The notes beneath the pieces were generated by a model. The model saw only the letters and a program-made list of their open reading frames with translations. It ran no database searches and was not told the origin of the DNA. Of a stretch of 35,255 nt of DNA, positions 10,104-18,506 are shown piece by piece. Within the stretch, counting starts at the first letter, position 1. Each line of letters starts with the position of its first letter. This DNA comes from an uncultured Gammaproteobacteria bacterium. Lineage in GTDB: Bacteria; Pseudomonadota; Gammaproteobacteria; GCA-2729495. The translations under genes were made by a program, and so were the position numbers. The stretch covers positions 1 to 35,255 of the forward strand of contig CAMYJV010000006.1 of assembly GCA_947258805.1 (NCBI GenBank). Direction: 5' to 3'.

Positions 10104-10877
10104 TCACCAGTGCCCGCGGTCTTCGCCAGCGGCATGCTTCAACCTGTCGGCATCGTCGCCCAGGTAGCGGTCGATCATGAAATGCGCCAGGTAAATCAGC
10201 GGCGTCATGGCGATGGCGGCCAGAAATTTATAGCCGTAGTTCAGCGTGCCCACCGCCAGGAACTGGTCAATCGGCCAGTTCTGCGGACCCAGCACGAAGG
10301 CGATGTACAACACGACATAGCTGTCGACCAACTGTGAGATCAGCGTCGAACCCGTCGCGCGGAGCCAGATCTTGCTCTCACCGGTGATCCGCCGGACGCG
10401 GTGATAGACCGTGACATCAAGCAGCTGGCCGATCAGGAAGGCCACCAGGGAGCCAACGATGACCCACAGGCCCTGGCCAAAGATGCCGGCGAAGGCCACC
10501 TGCATGTCCGGAATGCCCTGCTCCTCGTACGAAGTCACCCACCAGTCAGCCGGCGCGATCTGGATGGCCGCAAAGGAAAAAATGAAAGCATAGACAATCA
10601 GGATGATTGTCAGCCAGGTGATGAACTTTACGCCTCGGCGACCAAAGTATTCGTTAATGACATCCGTCATTACGAACACGAAGGGCCACAGCAATACCCC
10701 GGTGGTGAAATTCAGCGTGCCGGTCTGGCCGAACAGCGTCCAGTTCAGTGGCTCGAAGCCCAGCGCAGTCTCCAGCGCGAAGATCTTGATGCCGACGAAT
10801 TCGGCAAGCACCGCGTTGACCAGGAAAAACCCGGACAGCACGACGAACAGCTTGCCGGCCTTGTCGTCGGCGCGCAT
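10104..10877 (-). CDS. yhhQ: YhhQ-type queuosine precursor transporter (VUT family)
   Basis: This inner-membrane protein of 257 residues belongs to the VUT/YhhQ family, whose E. coli member imports the queuosine precursors preQ0 and preQ1. It has about six hydrophobic segments and the family signatures VFVMTDVINEYFGRRGVK and AFLIGQLLDVTVYHRVRR, then STLISQLVDSYVVLYIAF. The charged residues inside these segments are typical of the family. The ATG at 10877 overlaps the stop codon of the upstream DUF3429 gene by one base (TGATG), so the two are co-translated. An upstream extension of the frame to 11072 lies inside that gene and is not used. The substrate is assigned by family only. Confidence 0.88.
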   Translation of the reverse strand: MRADDKAGKLFVVLSGFFLVNAVLAEFVGIKIFALETALGFEPLNWTLFGQTGTLNFTTGVLLWPFVFVMTDVINEYFGRRGVKFITWLTIILIVYAFIFSFAAIQIAPADWWVTSYEEQGIPDMQVAFAGIFGQGLWVIVGSLVAFLIGQLLDVTVYHRVRRITGESKIWLRATGSTLISQLVDSYVVLYIAFVLGPQNWPIDQFLAVGTLNYGYKFLAAIAMTPLIYLAHFMIDRYLGDDADRLKHAAGEDRGHW

Positions 10878-11323
10878 CAGCTCAGCAGCACGCGTAACCA
10901 GGCGACGCCAAGGCTGGTGACGACGGCCACGGTCAACGGCAAGCGCGCGGACGGATACCACGCCGGGGCGGCGCCCGCCTCCACGGCACGCCAGTCCGCC
11001 GCATTCAGCGCTGCGAAGCTCAACAACATGACCGGAAAAGCCGCCAGCGGGGGCAGCAGCAGCGTCACCCACGCGATCAGTGCCGGAACTACGCTGAGGG
11101 CGAGCTGCCGGTCACGCGCCGGATGCCCGGAGTGCATCGCGAGCCCCCAATGGACGGCACCCATGAAGGACAGGATGATTGCGGCGTAGGCAAGCAGCGC
11201 CCGTTCTGCCAGGGCTGCCGGGCCGGGCGCCGCGACCCACACGGCAACGGCACCGCCGACAAACGGCAGCAGGCCAAGATAGCCAAGCAGGCGGGCCGGG
11301 CGCGGCTCCGCATGCTCAGTCAT
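10877..11323 (-). CDS. DUF3429 inner-membrane protein
   Basis: A small integral membrane protein of 148 residues, similar to the DUF3429 family, whose function is unknown. It starts MTEHAEPRPARLLGYLGLLP and has four to five hydrophobic segments. The conserved-looking signature is ILSFMGAVHWGLAM, followed by LSVVPALIAWVTLLLP and a short ALNAADWRAV loop. The frame is open to 11353, but the ATG at 11323 gives a better N-terminus. It overlaps the start of yhhQ by one base, so the two form an operon. Whether it has anything to do with queuosine precursor uptake cannot be told. Confidence 0.75.
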   Translation of the reverse strand: MTEHAEPRPARLLGYLGLLPFVGGAVAVWVAAPGPAALAERALLAYAAIILSFMGAVHWGLAMHSGHPARDRQLALSVVPALIAWVTLLLPPLAAFPVMLLSFAALNAADWRAVEAGAAPAWYPSARLPLTVAVVTSLGVAWLRVLLS

Positions 11324-11392
11324 TTGTGCAGGCACACCACGCCGACCAACCATCTTGCATGCAAGCTCATTCCTTGTTCCCCGTGTCTCGAC

Positions 11393-13588
11393 TCAGGACA
11401 GTCGCAGCGGCAAGTCTCGCAACCGGCGACCCGTGGCCGCAAATACCGCGTTTGCCACCGCGGGAGCGATGGCCGGCGTGCCGGCCTCGCCGATACCGCC
11501 CACGTGGGAAGTGGACTCGATAATATGCGTTTCAATGGCCGGCGCGTCGGCCATTCGCAGCATCGGGTAGTCGTGGAAGTTGCTTTGCTGCACGTGCCCG
11601 TCAGCGACCTGCAGCTCCCCTTGCAGGGCAGCGTTCAATCCGAACAGGATGCCTCCTTCCATTTGCGCGCGCACGATGTCCGGATTGATCGCAATGCCGC
11701 AGTCGACCACGCAGGTCACGCGGTGCACGCGGATGCGCCCGCCCGTTATCGACACCTCGGCCACCTGGCCAACGACAGTCTCGAAACAGGCATGCACCGC
11801 CAGGCCCTGGTAACGGCCCGCCTGCGGCCGGCCCCAGCCTGACAAATCTGTCAGACGGTTCAGCACTGCCAGGTGCCGCGGTTGTTCGACCAGGTGCCTG
11901 CGCCGGTACTCGGCGGCATCCACATCAGCCAGGTGCGCGAGCTCGTCGATAAAGGACTCCACCACGAACGCATTGTAGGAATTGGCCACGGAGCGCCAGA
12001 TGCCGACGGGTAGCAGCGGATTCAATGCATGCAGGGTCACGCGCACATTCGGTGCCGCGTACGGAAAGGTCACCGCGCCGTCGCGGGCCTGGTAGGGCCC
12101 CAGCAGTTTGACCTGCAGCGGGCCGATGAAGTCGGCCAGTTTGTCGGTGAAGCTGCGCGACCAGCTTTCCGGTGCCAGGCTGGCAAGTCCAAGGGGCAGG
12201 ATTGCCGACGCGTGTTCCGGGGCGACCAGGGCGTGATCCCAGCCCGCAAGTTGGCCGTCAGCGTCGATGCCGGCGCGCAGCCGGTGCATCGTCGCGCTGC
12301 GGTAATAGTCGTAGCGCAGATCATCTTCGCGAGACCAGACGAGCTGCACCGGCGCCGCTACCTGCAGTGCCACCTGCATCGCTTCGACAACGAAGTCCAT
12401 CGTGGCGCGCCGGCCAAAACCGCCGCCGGCAAAAGTCGTGTGCACGTCAACCTGGTTGCGGCGCAGTCCCGTCAGGTCACAGGCCACCTGCCGGGCCAAG
12501 TCCGGCGCCTGCACCGGCGCCCAGATTTCGCAACGGTCCGGCGCCAGCCGCACGGTGGCGTTCATAGTTTCCATCGTGGCATGGGCGACGAAAGGCGTTC
12601 GGTACTCGGCCTCGATCCCGGCCCTGGCGCCGGTCAGCGCGTTGTCCACGTCGCCGTCATCGCGCGCGCGCTTGCCGTCGTTGCGGGCAATGCGTGCTCG
12701 CTGTTCTTCCCGGAGGGCTGCCACCGTGAAGCCGGCCAGCGGACCGTCCTGCCACTCTGCGCGAAGCCTGGACGCGGCGCGTTGCGCCTGCCAGAAACCG
12801 TCGGCGACTACCGCCACGCCTGCAGAAATTTCAATGACGTGGCGGACGCCGGGCATGCTGGCGGCTTCGTCGGCTGCAAAGCCCAGCAGGCTGTCGCCGG
12901 CGCGCGGCGGGCGCACGACGATGGCGGTCAACATGCCGGGCAGGCGGACATCGCTGCCAAACACGGTGCGGCCCGTGACCTTGTCCGGGACGTCAGATCG
13001 CGGGACGTCGCCGCCGATCCAGCGGTACTGGCCAGCCGGTGTCAGCGCCGGAGACCGCGGCACTGACAGTGCGCCGGCGGCCGACGCCAGCTCTCCATAG
13101 GTCACTCGCTCACCGGTAATCGCGTTCAGCAGGGTCGCGTCGCCCGTGACCTGCACCCGGTCAGTCGGAATGTCCCAGCGCCGGGCGGCCGCCTCGCGTA
13201 GCATCTCGCGCGCCGCGGCACCGGTCTCACGGATTGTGTCCCAGCGACTGCGCATGCTGTTGCTCTCGGCAGTCAGCTGTGATGGCGTCTGGAACAGCGG
13301 CAAGACCGGCGCGTGCCGAGGTGTGATCTGATCCGGGCGCGCGCCCAGTTCTTCCGCCATCAGCGTGACGAAGCCGGTCATCACACCCTGGCCCATCTCG
13401 ATCTTGTCGACCTGCAGAATGATGTCGCCGTCGGGGCTGACCTGCAGATAAGCGTTAGGTTCGAGGTCGTCGTCCGCGCCCAGGCGGGGACCCTCATCGG
13501 CATTGCGGACCAGGCTGAGAACGAGACCGCCGCCGGCCAGCACAGCGGTGCCAGCCAGCAAACGGCGGCGGGTGAGTGTCTTCGCCAC
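11393..13588 (-). CDS. Xanthine dehydrogenase-family molybdopterin subunit (IorB-like), Tat-exported
   Basis: This 731-residue protein is a molybdenum hydroxylase large subunit of the isoquinoline 1-oxidoreductase beta (IorB) type. Such enzymes hydroxylate aldehydes or N-heterocycles using water. The N-terminus has a twin-arginine signal (LTRRRLLAGTAVLAGGG), so it should be folded in the cytosol and exported. Cofactor-domain segments include KIEMGQGVMTGFVTLMAEEL, RSVANSYNAFVVESF and TTFAGGGFGRRATMDFVVEA. The active-site glutamate is in GGIGEAGTPAIAP at about residue 701. The start is a GTG at 13588 with AGGGAG about eight bases upstream; there is no in-frame ATG near. No [2Fe-2S] small subunit (IorA) is encoded anywhere in the window, which is unusual. 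Substrate unknown. Confidence 0.87.
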   Translation of the reverse strand: MAKTLTRRRLLAGTAVLAGGGLVLSLVRNADEGPRLGADDDLEPNAYLQVSPDGDIILQVDKIEMGQGVMTGFVTLMAEELGARPDQITPRHAPVLPLFQTPSQLTAESNSMRSRWDTIRETGAAAREMLREAAARRWDIPTDRVQVTGDATLLNAITGERVTYGELASAAGALSVPRSPALTPAGQYRWIGGDVPRSDVPDKVTGRTVFGSDVRLPGMLTAIVVRPPRAGDSLLGFAADEAASMPGVRHVIEISAGVAVVADGFWQAQRAASRLRAEWQDGPLAGFTVAALREEQRARIARNDGKRARDDGDVDNALTGARAGIEAEYRTPFVAHATMETMNATVRLAPDRCEIWAPVQAPDLARQVACDLTGLRRNQVDVHTTFAGGGFGRRATMDFVVEAMQVALQVAAPVQLVWSREDDLRYDYYRSATMHRLRAGIDADGQLAGWDHALVAPEHASAILPLGLASLAPESWSRSFTDKLADFIGPLQVKLLGPYQARDGAVTFPYAAPNVRVTLHALNPLLPVGIWRSVANSYNAFVVESFIDELAHLADVDAAEYRRRHLVEQPRHLAVLNRLTDLSGWGRPQAGRYQGLAVHACFETVVGQVAEVSITGGRIRVHRVTCVVDCGIAINPDIVRAQMEGGILFGLNAALQGELQVADGHVQQSNFHDYPMLRMADAPAIETHIIESTSHVGGIGEAGTPAIAPAVANAVFAATGRRLRDLPLRLS

Positions 13589-13721
13589 CTCCTTTCTCCC
13601 TGAGTATCCGTCGCAACCAGCAGGACCCGGGATTCTATGCTGCCCGACGGGTGGCGCCCAAGCCGCCAAACCACGCGCTATAGTCGGCGATCGCTCCTGA
13701 TATGCACGGGCTGGCGCTGAA

Positions 13722-14390
13722 ATGACGATCCCCACACTCGTTATCGGCAACAAGAATTACTCGTCCTGGTCATTGCGCGCGTGGCTGTTCCTGCACGCAA
13801 CGGGCGTAGAGTTCGAAGAGCGCCGTGTCCCGCTGGACACGCCCACGTTCAAGGCGACCATGGCCGAGCTGTCGCCCACCGGCCGCGTACCGGTGTTGCT
13901 GGACGGTGCCGTGCGGGTCTGGGAGGCCCTCGCCATTTGCGAGTACGCGACCGACAAGTACCGCTTGCCGGGCTGGCCCGCCGAGTCTGCAGCACGGGCC
14001 GAGGCGCTGGCCGTTGCCCACGAAATGCACGGGGGCTTTCCCGCGCTGCGTGCAGAGCTGCCCATGAACTGCCGTGCCCGGCGAACGGGTGTGGTGCCCT
14101 CTGCCGCCGCGCAGGCAGACATTGAGCGAATCGCGGCAATCTGGATCAGTTGCCGGGAACGATCCCGTGGTGACGGCCCGTTCCTGTTCGGTGACTTCAG
14201 CATCGCCGATGCGATGTACGCGCCGGTCGCCCTGCGGTGCCTGACCTACGGCGTGCCGCTGCCGCCGGCCGCCGGCGCCTATGCTGAATCCGTGGCAGGG
14301 CATCCGTCCGTCGGGCAGTGGGTGGCCGCAGCCAGTGCCGAAACAGAGTCCATTCCCCACGAAGAGGTGGGCGAGCCACTGGCAGACTGA
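13722..14390 (+). CDS. Glutathione S-transferase family protein
   Basis: A cytosolic GST of 222 residues. The N-terminal thioredoxin-fold domain (about 1-80) has VIGNKNYSSWSLRAWLFL, where the SSWS serines sit at the usual position of the catalytic serine. It also has the cis-proline segment GRVPVLLDG and the glutathione-contacting WEALAICEY. The C-terminal all-helical domain contains GDFSIADAMYAPVALRC, the N-capping box of the GST fold. It resembles the uncharacterised YfcF-like or zeta-like bacterial GSTs, and the substrate is unknown. It is divergent from the molybdopterin subunit gene with 133 bases between their starts, so the two may share a control region. Confidence 0.9.
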   Translation: MTIPTLVIGNKNYSSWSLRAWLFLHATGVEFEERRVPLDTPTFKATMAELSPTGRVPVLLDGAVRVWEALAICEYATDKYRLPGWPAESAARAEALAVAHEMHGGFPALRAELPMNCRARRTGVVPSAAAQADIERIAAIWISCRERSRGDGPFLFGDFSIADAMYAPVALRCLTYGVPLPPAAGAYAESVAGHPSVGQWVAAASAETESIPHEEVGEPLAD

Positions 14391-14480
14391 ACGGAACGCG
14401 AAGATGCGCGCAAAGCAGTAGTATCGGCACAATCAAAGGGGCGGGCTGACGGCTCACTCCGATAGCGAGGAGACAACCGT

Positions 14481-15932
14481 ATGTGGATCCGCAAGAGCCG
14501 CAGAGACCGCCTCACGGGCCAGCGCACGCCGCTGCCGACGCAGGTCATTTCCAACGGCGAATTCGCGCCGATGCCGCAGACCATGGACCAGAAGCAGGTC
14601 GAAGAACTGCTGCTGGGGATGGCGGGCGAATACGGGCGCAAGCTGGGACTGTCGCGACGGGATTTTCTGCGCACCTCCGGTGGCATGGCCACCGCCTTCC
14701 TGGCCATGAACAAGGTCTGGGGGGAGAACTTCAGGGTGAGCGAAGCCGAGGCGCTGGACGCGTCAGCCTTTGGCGAGCCCTGGCCGAAGGATGAATTCAT
14801 CTTCGACATACAGACTCACCACGTGAAAGACAGCATCAACGGCCCCCTCGCCTTTCGCCGCCAGACCGGTCGCCTGGGCCTGAACCCGATGCTGGCCGAG
14901 GTCGCGCCGCAGCCCACTGACCTGCACCGCGCAAACTACCTGAAAGAAATCTTCCTCGACAGTGACACCGTGATGGCGATGATCTCCGGCGCTTCCATCG
15001 GCCCGCGCGAGCACTACGCGCTGCCGGCCGAAGACATGGTCGGCACCCGCAATACGATCAATAAGGTCGCCGGGTCGCAGCGCATGCTAAGCCACGGGCT
15101 GGGCGACCCCACCCAGGCCAACGCCTTCGAAGATGCGGAATACCAGGTCGAGGAACTCAAGATTGACGGCTGGAAGTTCTACACGGGCAATCCTCTCGGC
15201 GCATGGCGGCTGGACGACGAAGAGGTGGGTGTGCCCTACCTGGAAAAGATTCGCGATCTCGGCGTATGGAACCTCAGCATGCACAAGGGTCTGCCCCTGC
15301 CTGGCCGCGATCCGAAGAGTAAGCCCGCGGACAAGCCGAAGGGTTGGTACTGGATACCGGACGATGTGATCCCGGCGGCACGGCTGTTCCCGGAGATGAA
15401 TTTCATCGTCTACCACTCGGGCATGAAGAACATGGTTGCGACCCTGCCACCCGGCCGGAGCGGTATCGGCGAAGACGGTTATCTGGAGTGGACCACCGAT
15501 CTGGCCAGGGACGTCACTGAAAATCCGGACGTCACCAACGTGTATGCCGAACTCGGCACGGTATTCGCGTTTTCCGTGGTGACTCACCCCGACATCGCCG
15601 GCCACCTGCTTGGCCAGCTGCTCACCAGCTTCGGTCCGGACCGGATCCTGTGGGGCACCGACTGCATCTGGTGGGGCTCGCCGCAATGGATCATCGAGGC
15701 TTTCCGGCGTTTCCAGATTCCCGAAGCGCTGCAGGAACGCTATGGCTACCCGGCCTTGACGGACCAGGATCGCGAAAAGATCTTCGGCCTGAACGCAGCG
15801 CGTCTGTATGGCATCGACGTGGATGCCGCGCGCAAGGCGCTGCCGGCCGACGGCCTGGCTGCTGTGAAGAATACCTACCGCGAGTCCGGTGGCGAACGCA
15901 CCGACACCGCCTTCGGCTGGGTGCCGGCGTGA
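14481..15932 (+). CDS. Tat-exported amidohydrolase-2 family metal-dependent hydrolase
   Basis: A 483-residue member of the amidohydrolase-related family PF04909, which holds hydrolases and non-oxidative decarboxylases of aromatic acids. The N-terminal 55 residues are hydrophilic. A twin-arginine motif follows (LSRRDFLRTSGG, R59-R60) with a hydrophobic stretch, suggesting export. Metal-site candidates are the histidines of DIQTHH (about 113-114), where the family usually has a DxHxH pattern. Others are H312 in VYHSGMKN and D394 in WGTDCIWWG. GAGGAG lies eight to ten bases before the ATG. The stop overlaps the start of the cytochrome gene (GTGA), so both are made from one message. The substrate cannot be deduced; decarboxylation is as likely as hydrolysis. 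Confidence 0.85.
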   Translation: MWIRKSRRDRLTGQRTPLPTQVISNGEFAPMPQTMDQKQVEELLLGMAGEYGRKLGLSRRDFLRTSGGMATAFLAMNKVWGENFRVSEAEALDASAFGEPWPKDEFIFDIQTHHVKDSINGPLAFRRQTGRLGLNPMLAEVAPQPTDLHRANYLKEIFLDSDTVMAMISGASIGPREHYALPAEDMVGTRNTINKVAGSQRMLSHGLGDPTQANAFEDAEYQVEELKIDGWKFYTGNPLGAWRLDDEEVGVPYLEKIRDLGVWNLSMHKGLPLPGRDPKSKPADKPKGWYWIPDDVIPAARLFPEMNFIVYHSGMKNMVATLPPGRSGIGEDGYLEWTTDLARDVTENPDVTNVYAELGTVFAFSVVTHPDIAGHLLGQLLTSFGPDRILWGTDCIWWGSPQWIIEAFRRFQIPEALQERYGYPALTDQDREKIFGLNAARLYGIDVDAARKALPADGLAAVKNTYRESGGERTDTAFGWVPA

Positions 15933-16348
15933 CCCGCTTCCAGCGCATCGCCCTGCTCGCGACCGCACTGCTCGGGCTGGCGGCGGGCGACGCGCTGGCG
16001 CAGGTCGCAGAGCAAGACAGCGCGCTGGCAACCACCGACTGCACGCCGCGCGGCGAGCTGCGGGGCAACGCGGCCCGCGGCGCAGAACTGCACCTTGCAG
16101 ACTGCGCCGAGTGCCACGGCGACACGGGCAAGGTGGACGTAATCGTGATGCACATGGACGAACCGCCAATGGACCAGAGCGACGCGCAGTACATGAGCAC
16201 GCTGACGGACGCCTTCCTGTATCTCGCCATCTGCCGGGGCGGCGCCGATGTAGGTCGATCAATCGTGATGCCCGCGTGGGGCGACTACTACTCGGACCAG
16301 GACATCAAGGACCTGGTGGCGCACATTCGTTCTTTTTCCGGTACCTGA
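15929..16348 (+). CDS. Periplasmic monoheme c-type cytochrome
   Basis: A 139-residue electron carrier. A signal peptide (RIALLATALLGLAAGDALA, cleavage near residue 24) leads to a mature domain with one heme-attachment motif, CAECH (C59, C62, H63). A likely axial methionine is M114 in IVMPAWGDYYSDQDI, which is followed by the usual C-terminal helix. Two further cysteines (C38, C102) could form a disulfide. The GTG start at 15929 shares bases with the amidohydrolase stop. The dioxygenase gene follows after 17 bases. The layout suggests that it passes electrons for something done in the periplasm by this gene set, but the partner is not identified. Confidence 0.88.
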   Translation: MTRFQRIALLATALLGLAAGDALAQVAEQDSALATTDCTPRGELRGNAARGAELHLADCAECHGDTGKVDVIVMHMDEPPMDQSDAQYMSTLTDAFLYLAICRGGADVGRSIVMPAWGDYYSDQDIKDLVAHIRSFSGT

Positions 16349-16365
16349 CATTCGCGGGGGCCAGT

Positions 16366-17256
16366 ATGGAAACCGCATTCAAGGAACGCAGCCCGATCGG
16401 GGAAACCTGCTATCAGCACTTCGAGGCCCGACCGGTCACCGGCACTTTCGGCGCCTGGATCGGCGGCGTGCAGACGGCCGATGCACTCACGGACGATGGC
16501 CTGTTCAAGGATATCTACGATGCGTGGCTGAAGTACCAGGTGCTGTTTTTCCGGGATCAGACACTGTCACCACAGCAACACCTGGCGCTTGGCGAGCGCT
16601 TCGGTGAGATCCAGAAACTGGGGTACGTGGGCAGCCTGGAGGGCCTGGACGGCGTCTGGGTGCAGGAATACCCCGCCATGTACGACGGCCCGGTCGCCGA
16701 CATCAACTGGCACGCCGACAGCTCCTTTCGCAGCAAGCCGACCCGCGGCTCGTTTCTGCATGCCCACGACGTACCCGACGGGGCCGGCGCTACCGTCTGG
16801 GCCGATCAATGCGCTGCTTATGAAGACCTGTCACCGGCCTGGAAAAGTTTTCTCGACGGGCTCACATGCATTCACGACAACCTCACGCGTGACCCGCACC
16901 GCGTGTTCGACCAGCTCGGCGGCAAGGCCCTCACAGACATGCGCAAGTTCCTGCCACCCACCGAACACCCGGTGGTTTGCTCACACCCGGAGTCCGGTCG
17001 GAAGTTCCTGTTCATTTCCGAACTCATGGCCCGCGAAATCGTCGGCATGAGCCGCAACGAAAGCCGTGCGGTCCTCGACTTCCTGTTCGCGCACCAGACG
17101 CGCCCCGAGTACCAGGCCCGGCTGCACTGGAAACCCGGGACCCTGGCCTTGTGGGACAACTACTCGACGCTGCACCGGGGCATCTTCGACTTCGGCCAGT
17201 CCCATCGGCTGATGCACCGGGTGTCTTTCAATGGTCCGTGGATTGCCGACACGTAA
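16366..17256 (+). CDS. TauD/TfdA-family Fe(II)/2-oxoglutarate dioxygenase
   Basis: A cytosolic dioxygenase of 296 residues that would couple oxidative decarboxylation of 2-oxoglutarate to hydroxylation of a small substrate. The iron ligands are visible: H116 and D118 in INWHADSSFR and the distal H270 in STLHRG. R285 in HRLMHRVSF is well placed to bind the 2-oxoglutarate carboxylate. The N-terminal part has the family's LFFRDQTLSPQQHLALGERFG segment. Members of the family attack taurine, 2,4-D, alkyl sulfates and similar compounds, and the sequence does not tell which. The open frame extends upstream to 15889 in the shadow of the cytochrome gene, so the ATG at 16366 is used. It probably ends the operon begun at 14481. 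Confidence 0.9.
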   Translation: METAFKERSPIGETCYQHFEARPVTGTFGAWIGGVQTADALTDDGLFKDIYDAWLKYQVLFFRDQTLSPQQHLALGERFGEIQKLGYVGSLEGLDGVWVQEYPAMYDGPVADINWHADSSFRSKPTRGSFLHAHDVPDGAGATVWADQCAAYEDLSPAWKSFLDGLTCIHDNLTRDPHRVFDQLGGKALTDMRKFLPPTEHPVVCSHPESGRKFLFISELMAREIVGMSRNESRAVLDFLFAHQTRPEYQARLHWKPGTLALWDNYSTLHRGIFDFGQSHRLMHRVSFNGPWIADT

Positions 17257-17441
17257 ACCAGCGAACGCCCCATCGGCGAAAACCGCGCGGCATTCTCGAC
17301 CCGCGAAGCTTTTTCCGAGCGCCGCAGACAGCCTGAATTGTTCTCCGGCGGCCCTTTGAGGGGCGGGCAACCGCGACGTACTGAGCCCGCTGGAAGCGAC
17401 CGATAACGCCTTGGCCGCACTGCAGCCATGAACCAGGCCTA

Positions 17442-17472
17442 TTGATTTTCTGGCCAGTTTCGTACTTATACT
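17442..17472 (+). promoter_or_regulatory. Possible sigma-70 promoter for the six-cysteine protein gene
   Basis: The 285-base gap after the dioxygenase gene becomes AT-rich towards its end. TTGATT (17442-17447) and TATACT (17467-17472) could serve as -35 and -10 boxes. The spacer is 19 bases, longer than ideal. Transcription would start about 60 bases before the ATG at 17542. I see nothing else in 17257-17541. Confidence 0.35.
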
Positions 17473-17541
17473 ATTCTCAGCGTTCAACAAACTGAGACTA
17501 ATAGAACGCATTACTTATCCCCTAACTACGAGGCCTGATTC

Positions 17542-17925
17542 ATGAAAACAGTGGTGAAGTATTCGGCTGCGCTGATTGGTTTGGCGGCTTTCGGTATTGC
17601 CGTAGCCGGCCTGCACAGCGAAGGCGACGACCTGCCCAAGGGCAAGCCCGGCGACGGGCATTGCATGTACCAGTTACAGAACCTGATGATGGACGGCACC
17701 ATGAAGACCTGCCAGGCGCCGGCCAACGCAGAGGGCTGCGCCACGCTGGGCAGCACCGACGACAATAGCGACGCGGTCCACAGCTCGGGCGATTGCCCGA
17801 CGGATGGCATGGTCGCCATGTGCGACGTGGGTGACAGCCAGTCCGTCTACTACGAAGACAACGACCAGCTCGGCGGCCTGGAAATCGGCTGCGGCTTCCA
17901 GGGCGGAGACTGGGTCACGCCCTGA
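17542..17925 (+). CDS. Small acidic six-cysteine secreted protein, function unknown
   Basis: I do not recognise this 127-residue protein. It has a signal peptide (KYSAALIGLAAFGIAVAG) and a mature domain of about 100 residues rich in Asp and Gly. Six cysteines lie in the contexts GHCMY, KTCQA, EGCAT, GDCPT, AMCDV and IGCGF, enough for three disulfides in the periplasm or outside. No metal or catalytic motif is evident. It stands alone: an AT-rich upstream region with a possible promoter precedes it and a strong terminator follows 30 bases after the stop. This suggests a monocistronic and possibly abundant message. Confidence 0.75.
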   Translation: MKTVVKYSAALIGLAAFGIAVAGLHSEGDDLPKGKPGDGHCMYQLQNLMMDGTMKTCQAPANAEGCATLGSTDDNSDAVHSSGDCPTDGMVAMCDVGDSQSVYYEDNDQLGGLEIGCGFQGGDWVTP

Positions 17926-17955
17926 GCAAGAGTCATTCACACGAATGAGTCGATC

Positions 17956-17985
17956 AAGCGGCGGGGCAACCCGCCGCTTTTTTTT
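17956..17985 (+). terminator. Rho-independent terminator after the six-cysteine protein gene
   Basis: A perfect ten-base-pair stem (17956-17965 with 17970-17979) closes on a GCAA tetraloop and runs into eight T residues (17978-17985). It is the clearest terminator in the window and ends the single-gene unit starting near 17480. Confidence 0.93.
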
Positions 17986-18030
17986 GACCTCGGCGAAAGC
18001 GGCTGCAGAACAGGAACCGCAGACCCCGGA

Positions 18031-18506
18031 TCAGCTTGGCGACGCGTCCTGTCCAGTGGCGCGCAGTCCGGGACGCGCGCGCGTTTCCTCCCATAGCTGG
18101 CGATACGCCAGGCCGGCGCGGCTGCCGGGCGAGTAACTCACCAGCGGGACGCGCCGCGCCGACTCAACGGCCGCATCATTTTCAGCAAGCGCTTTGTCGG
18201 CTTCTTCTGCGCTTCCAGATGCAGATCCATGTTTCGGAAGGACCGATGCGCAGGCAGCAGGTGCAGATCCTCGAAGGACGTTGGCTGGACGGCCTCATCC
18301 AGACCCAGCTTGCCAGCGACCAGCTTGCGGCTGCCTGCCTTGCCGGACGGCAAAATGTTCAGGCAATAGGTGGCGCCGCCCTGCGGATCGAGATCCCAGA
18401 CCAGGGTTCGGAATCCGTCCTGGGCGGCAAGACAGGCCAGGTTCACCGTAGTCGTGGTCTTCCCGACCCCGCCCTTGACGTTATAGGCGGCCAGAATGCC
18501 AAGCAT
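18031..18506 (-). pseudogene. ParA-family ATPase, internally deleted and frameshifted
   Basis: The first 122 codons from the ATG at 18506 encode the N-terminal half of an orphan ParA/Soj-type ATPase. They contain the deviant Walker A motif KGGVGKTTTT near the N-terminus and VWDLDPQGGATYCLN, then LHLLPAHRSFRNMDLHLEA and KKPTKRLLKMMRPL. The frame then stops at 18138. In the next frame, from about 18180 to the TGA at 18031-18033, a ParA-like C-terminus is readable (AAVESARRVPLVSYSPGS, then AGLAYRQLWEE). The middle is absent, including the Walker B-type segment usually written DCPPS. The gene has therefore lost about 100 codons and the frame near 18160-18180. No parB is present. The N-terminal fragment alone is unlikely to work. 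Confidence 0.75.

Noticed and set aside
9933..10337. Plus-strand open frame of 134 codons opposite yhhQ
   Set aside because: Most of it is antisense to yhhQ, and in the part outside yhhQ the codon-position bias favours the minus strand.
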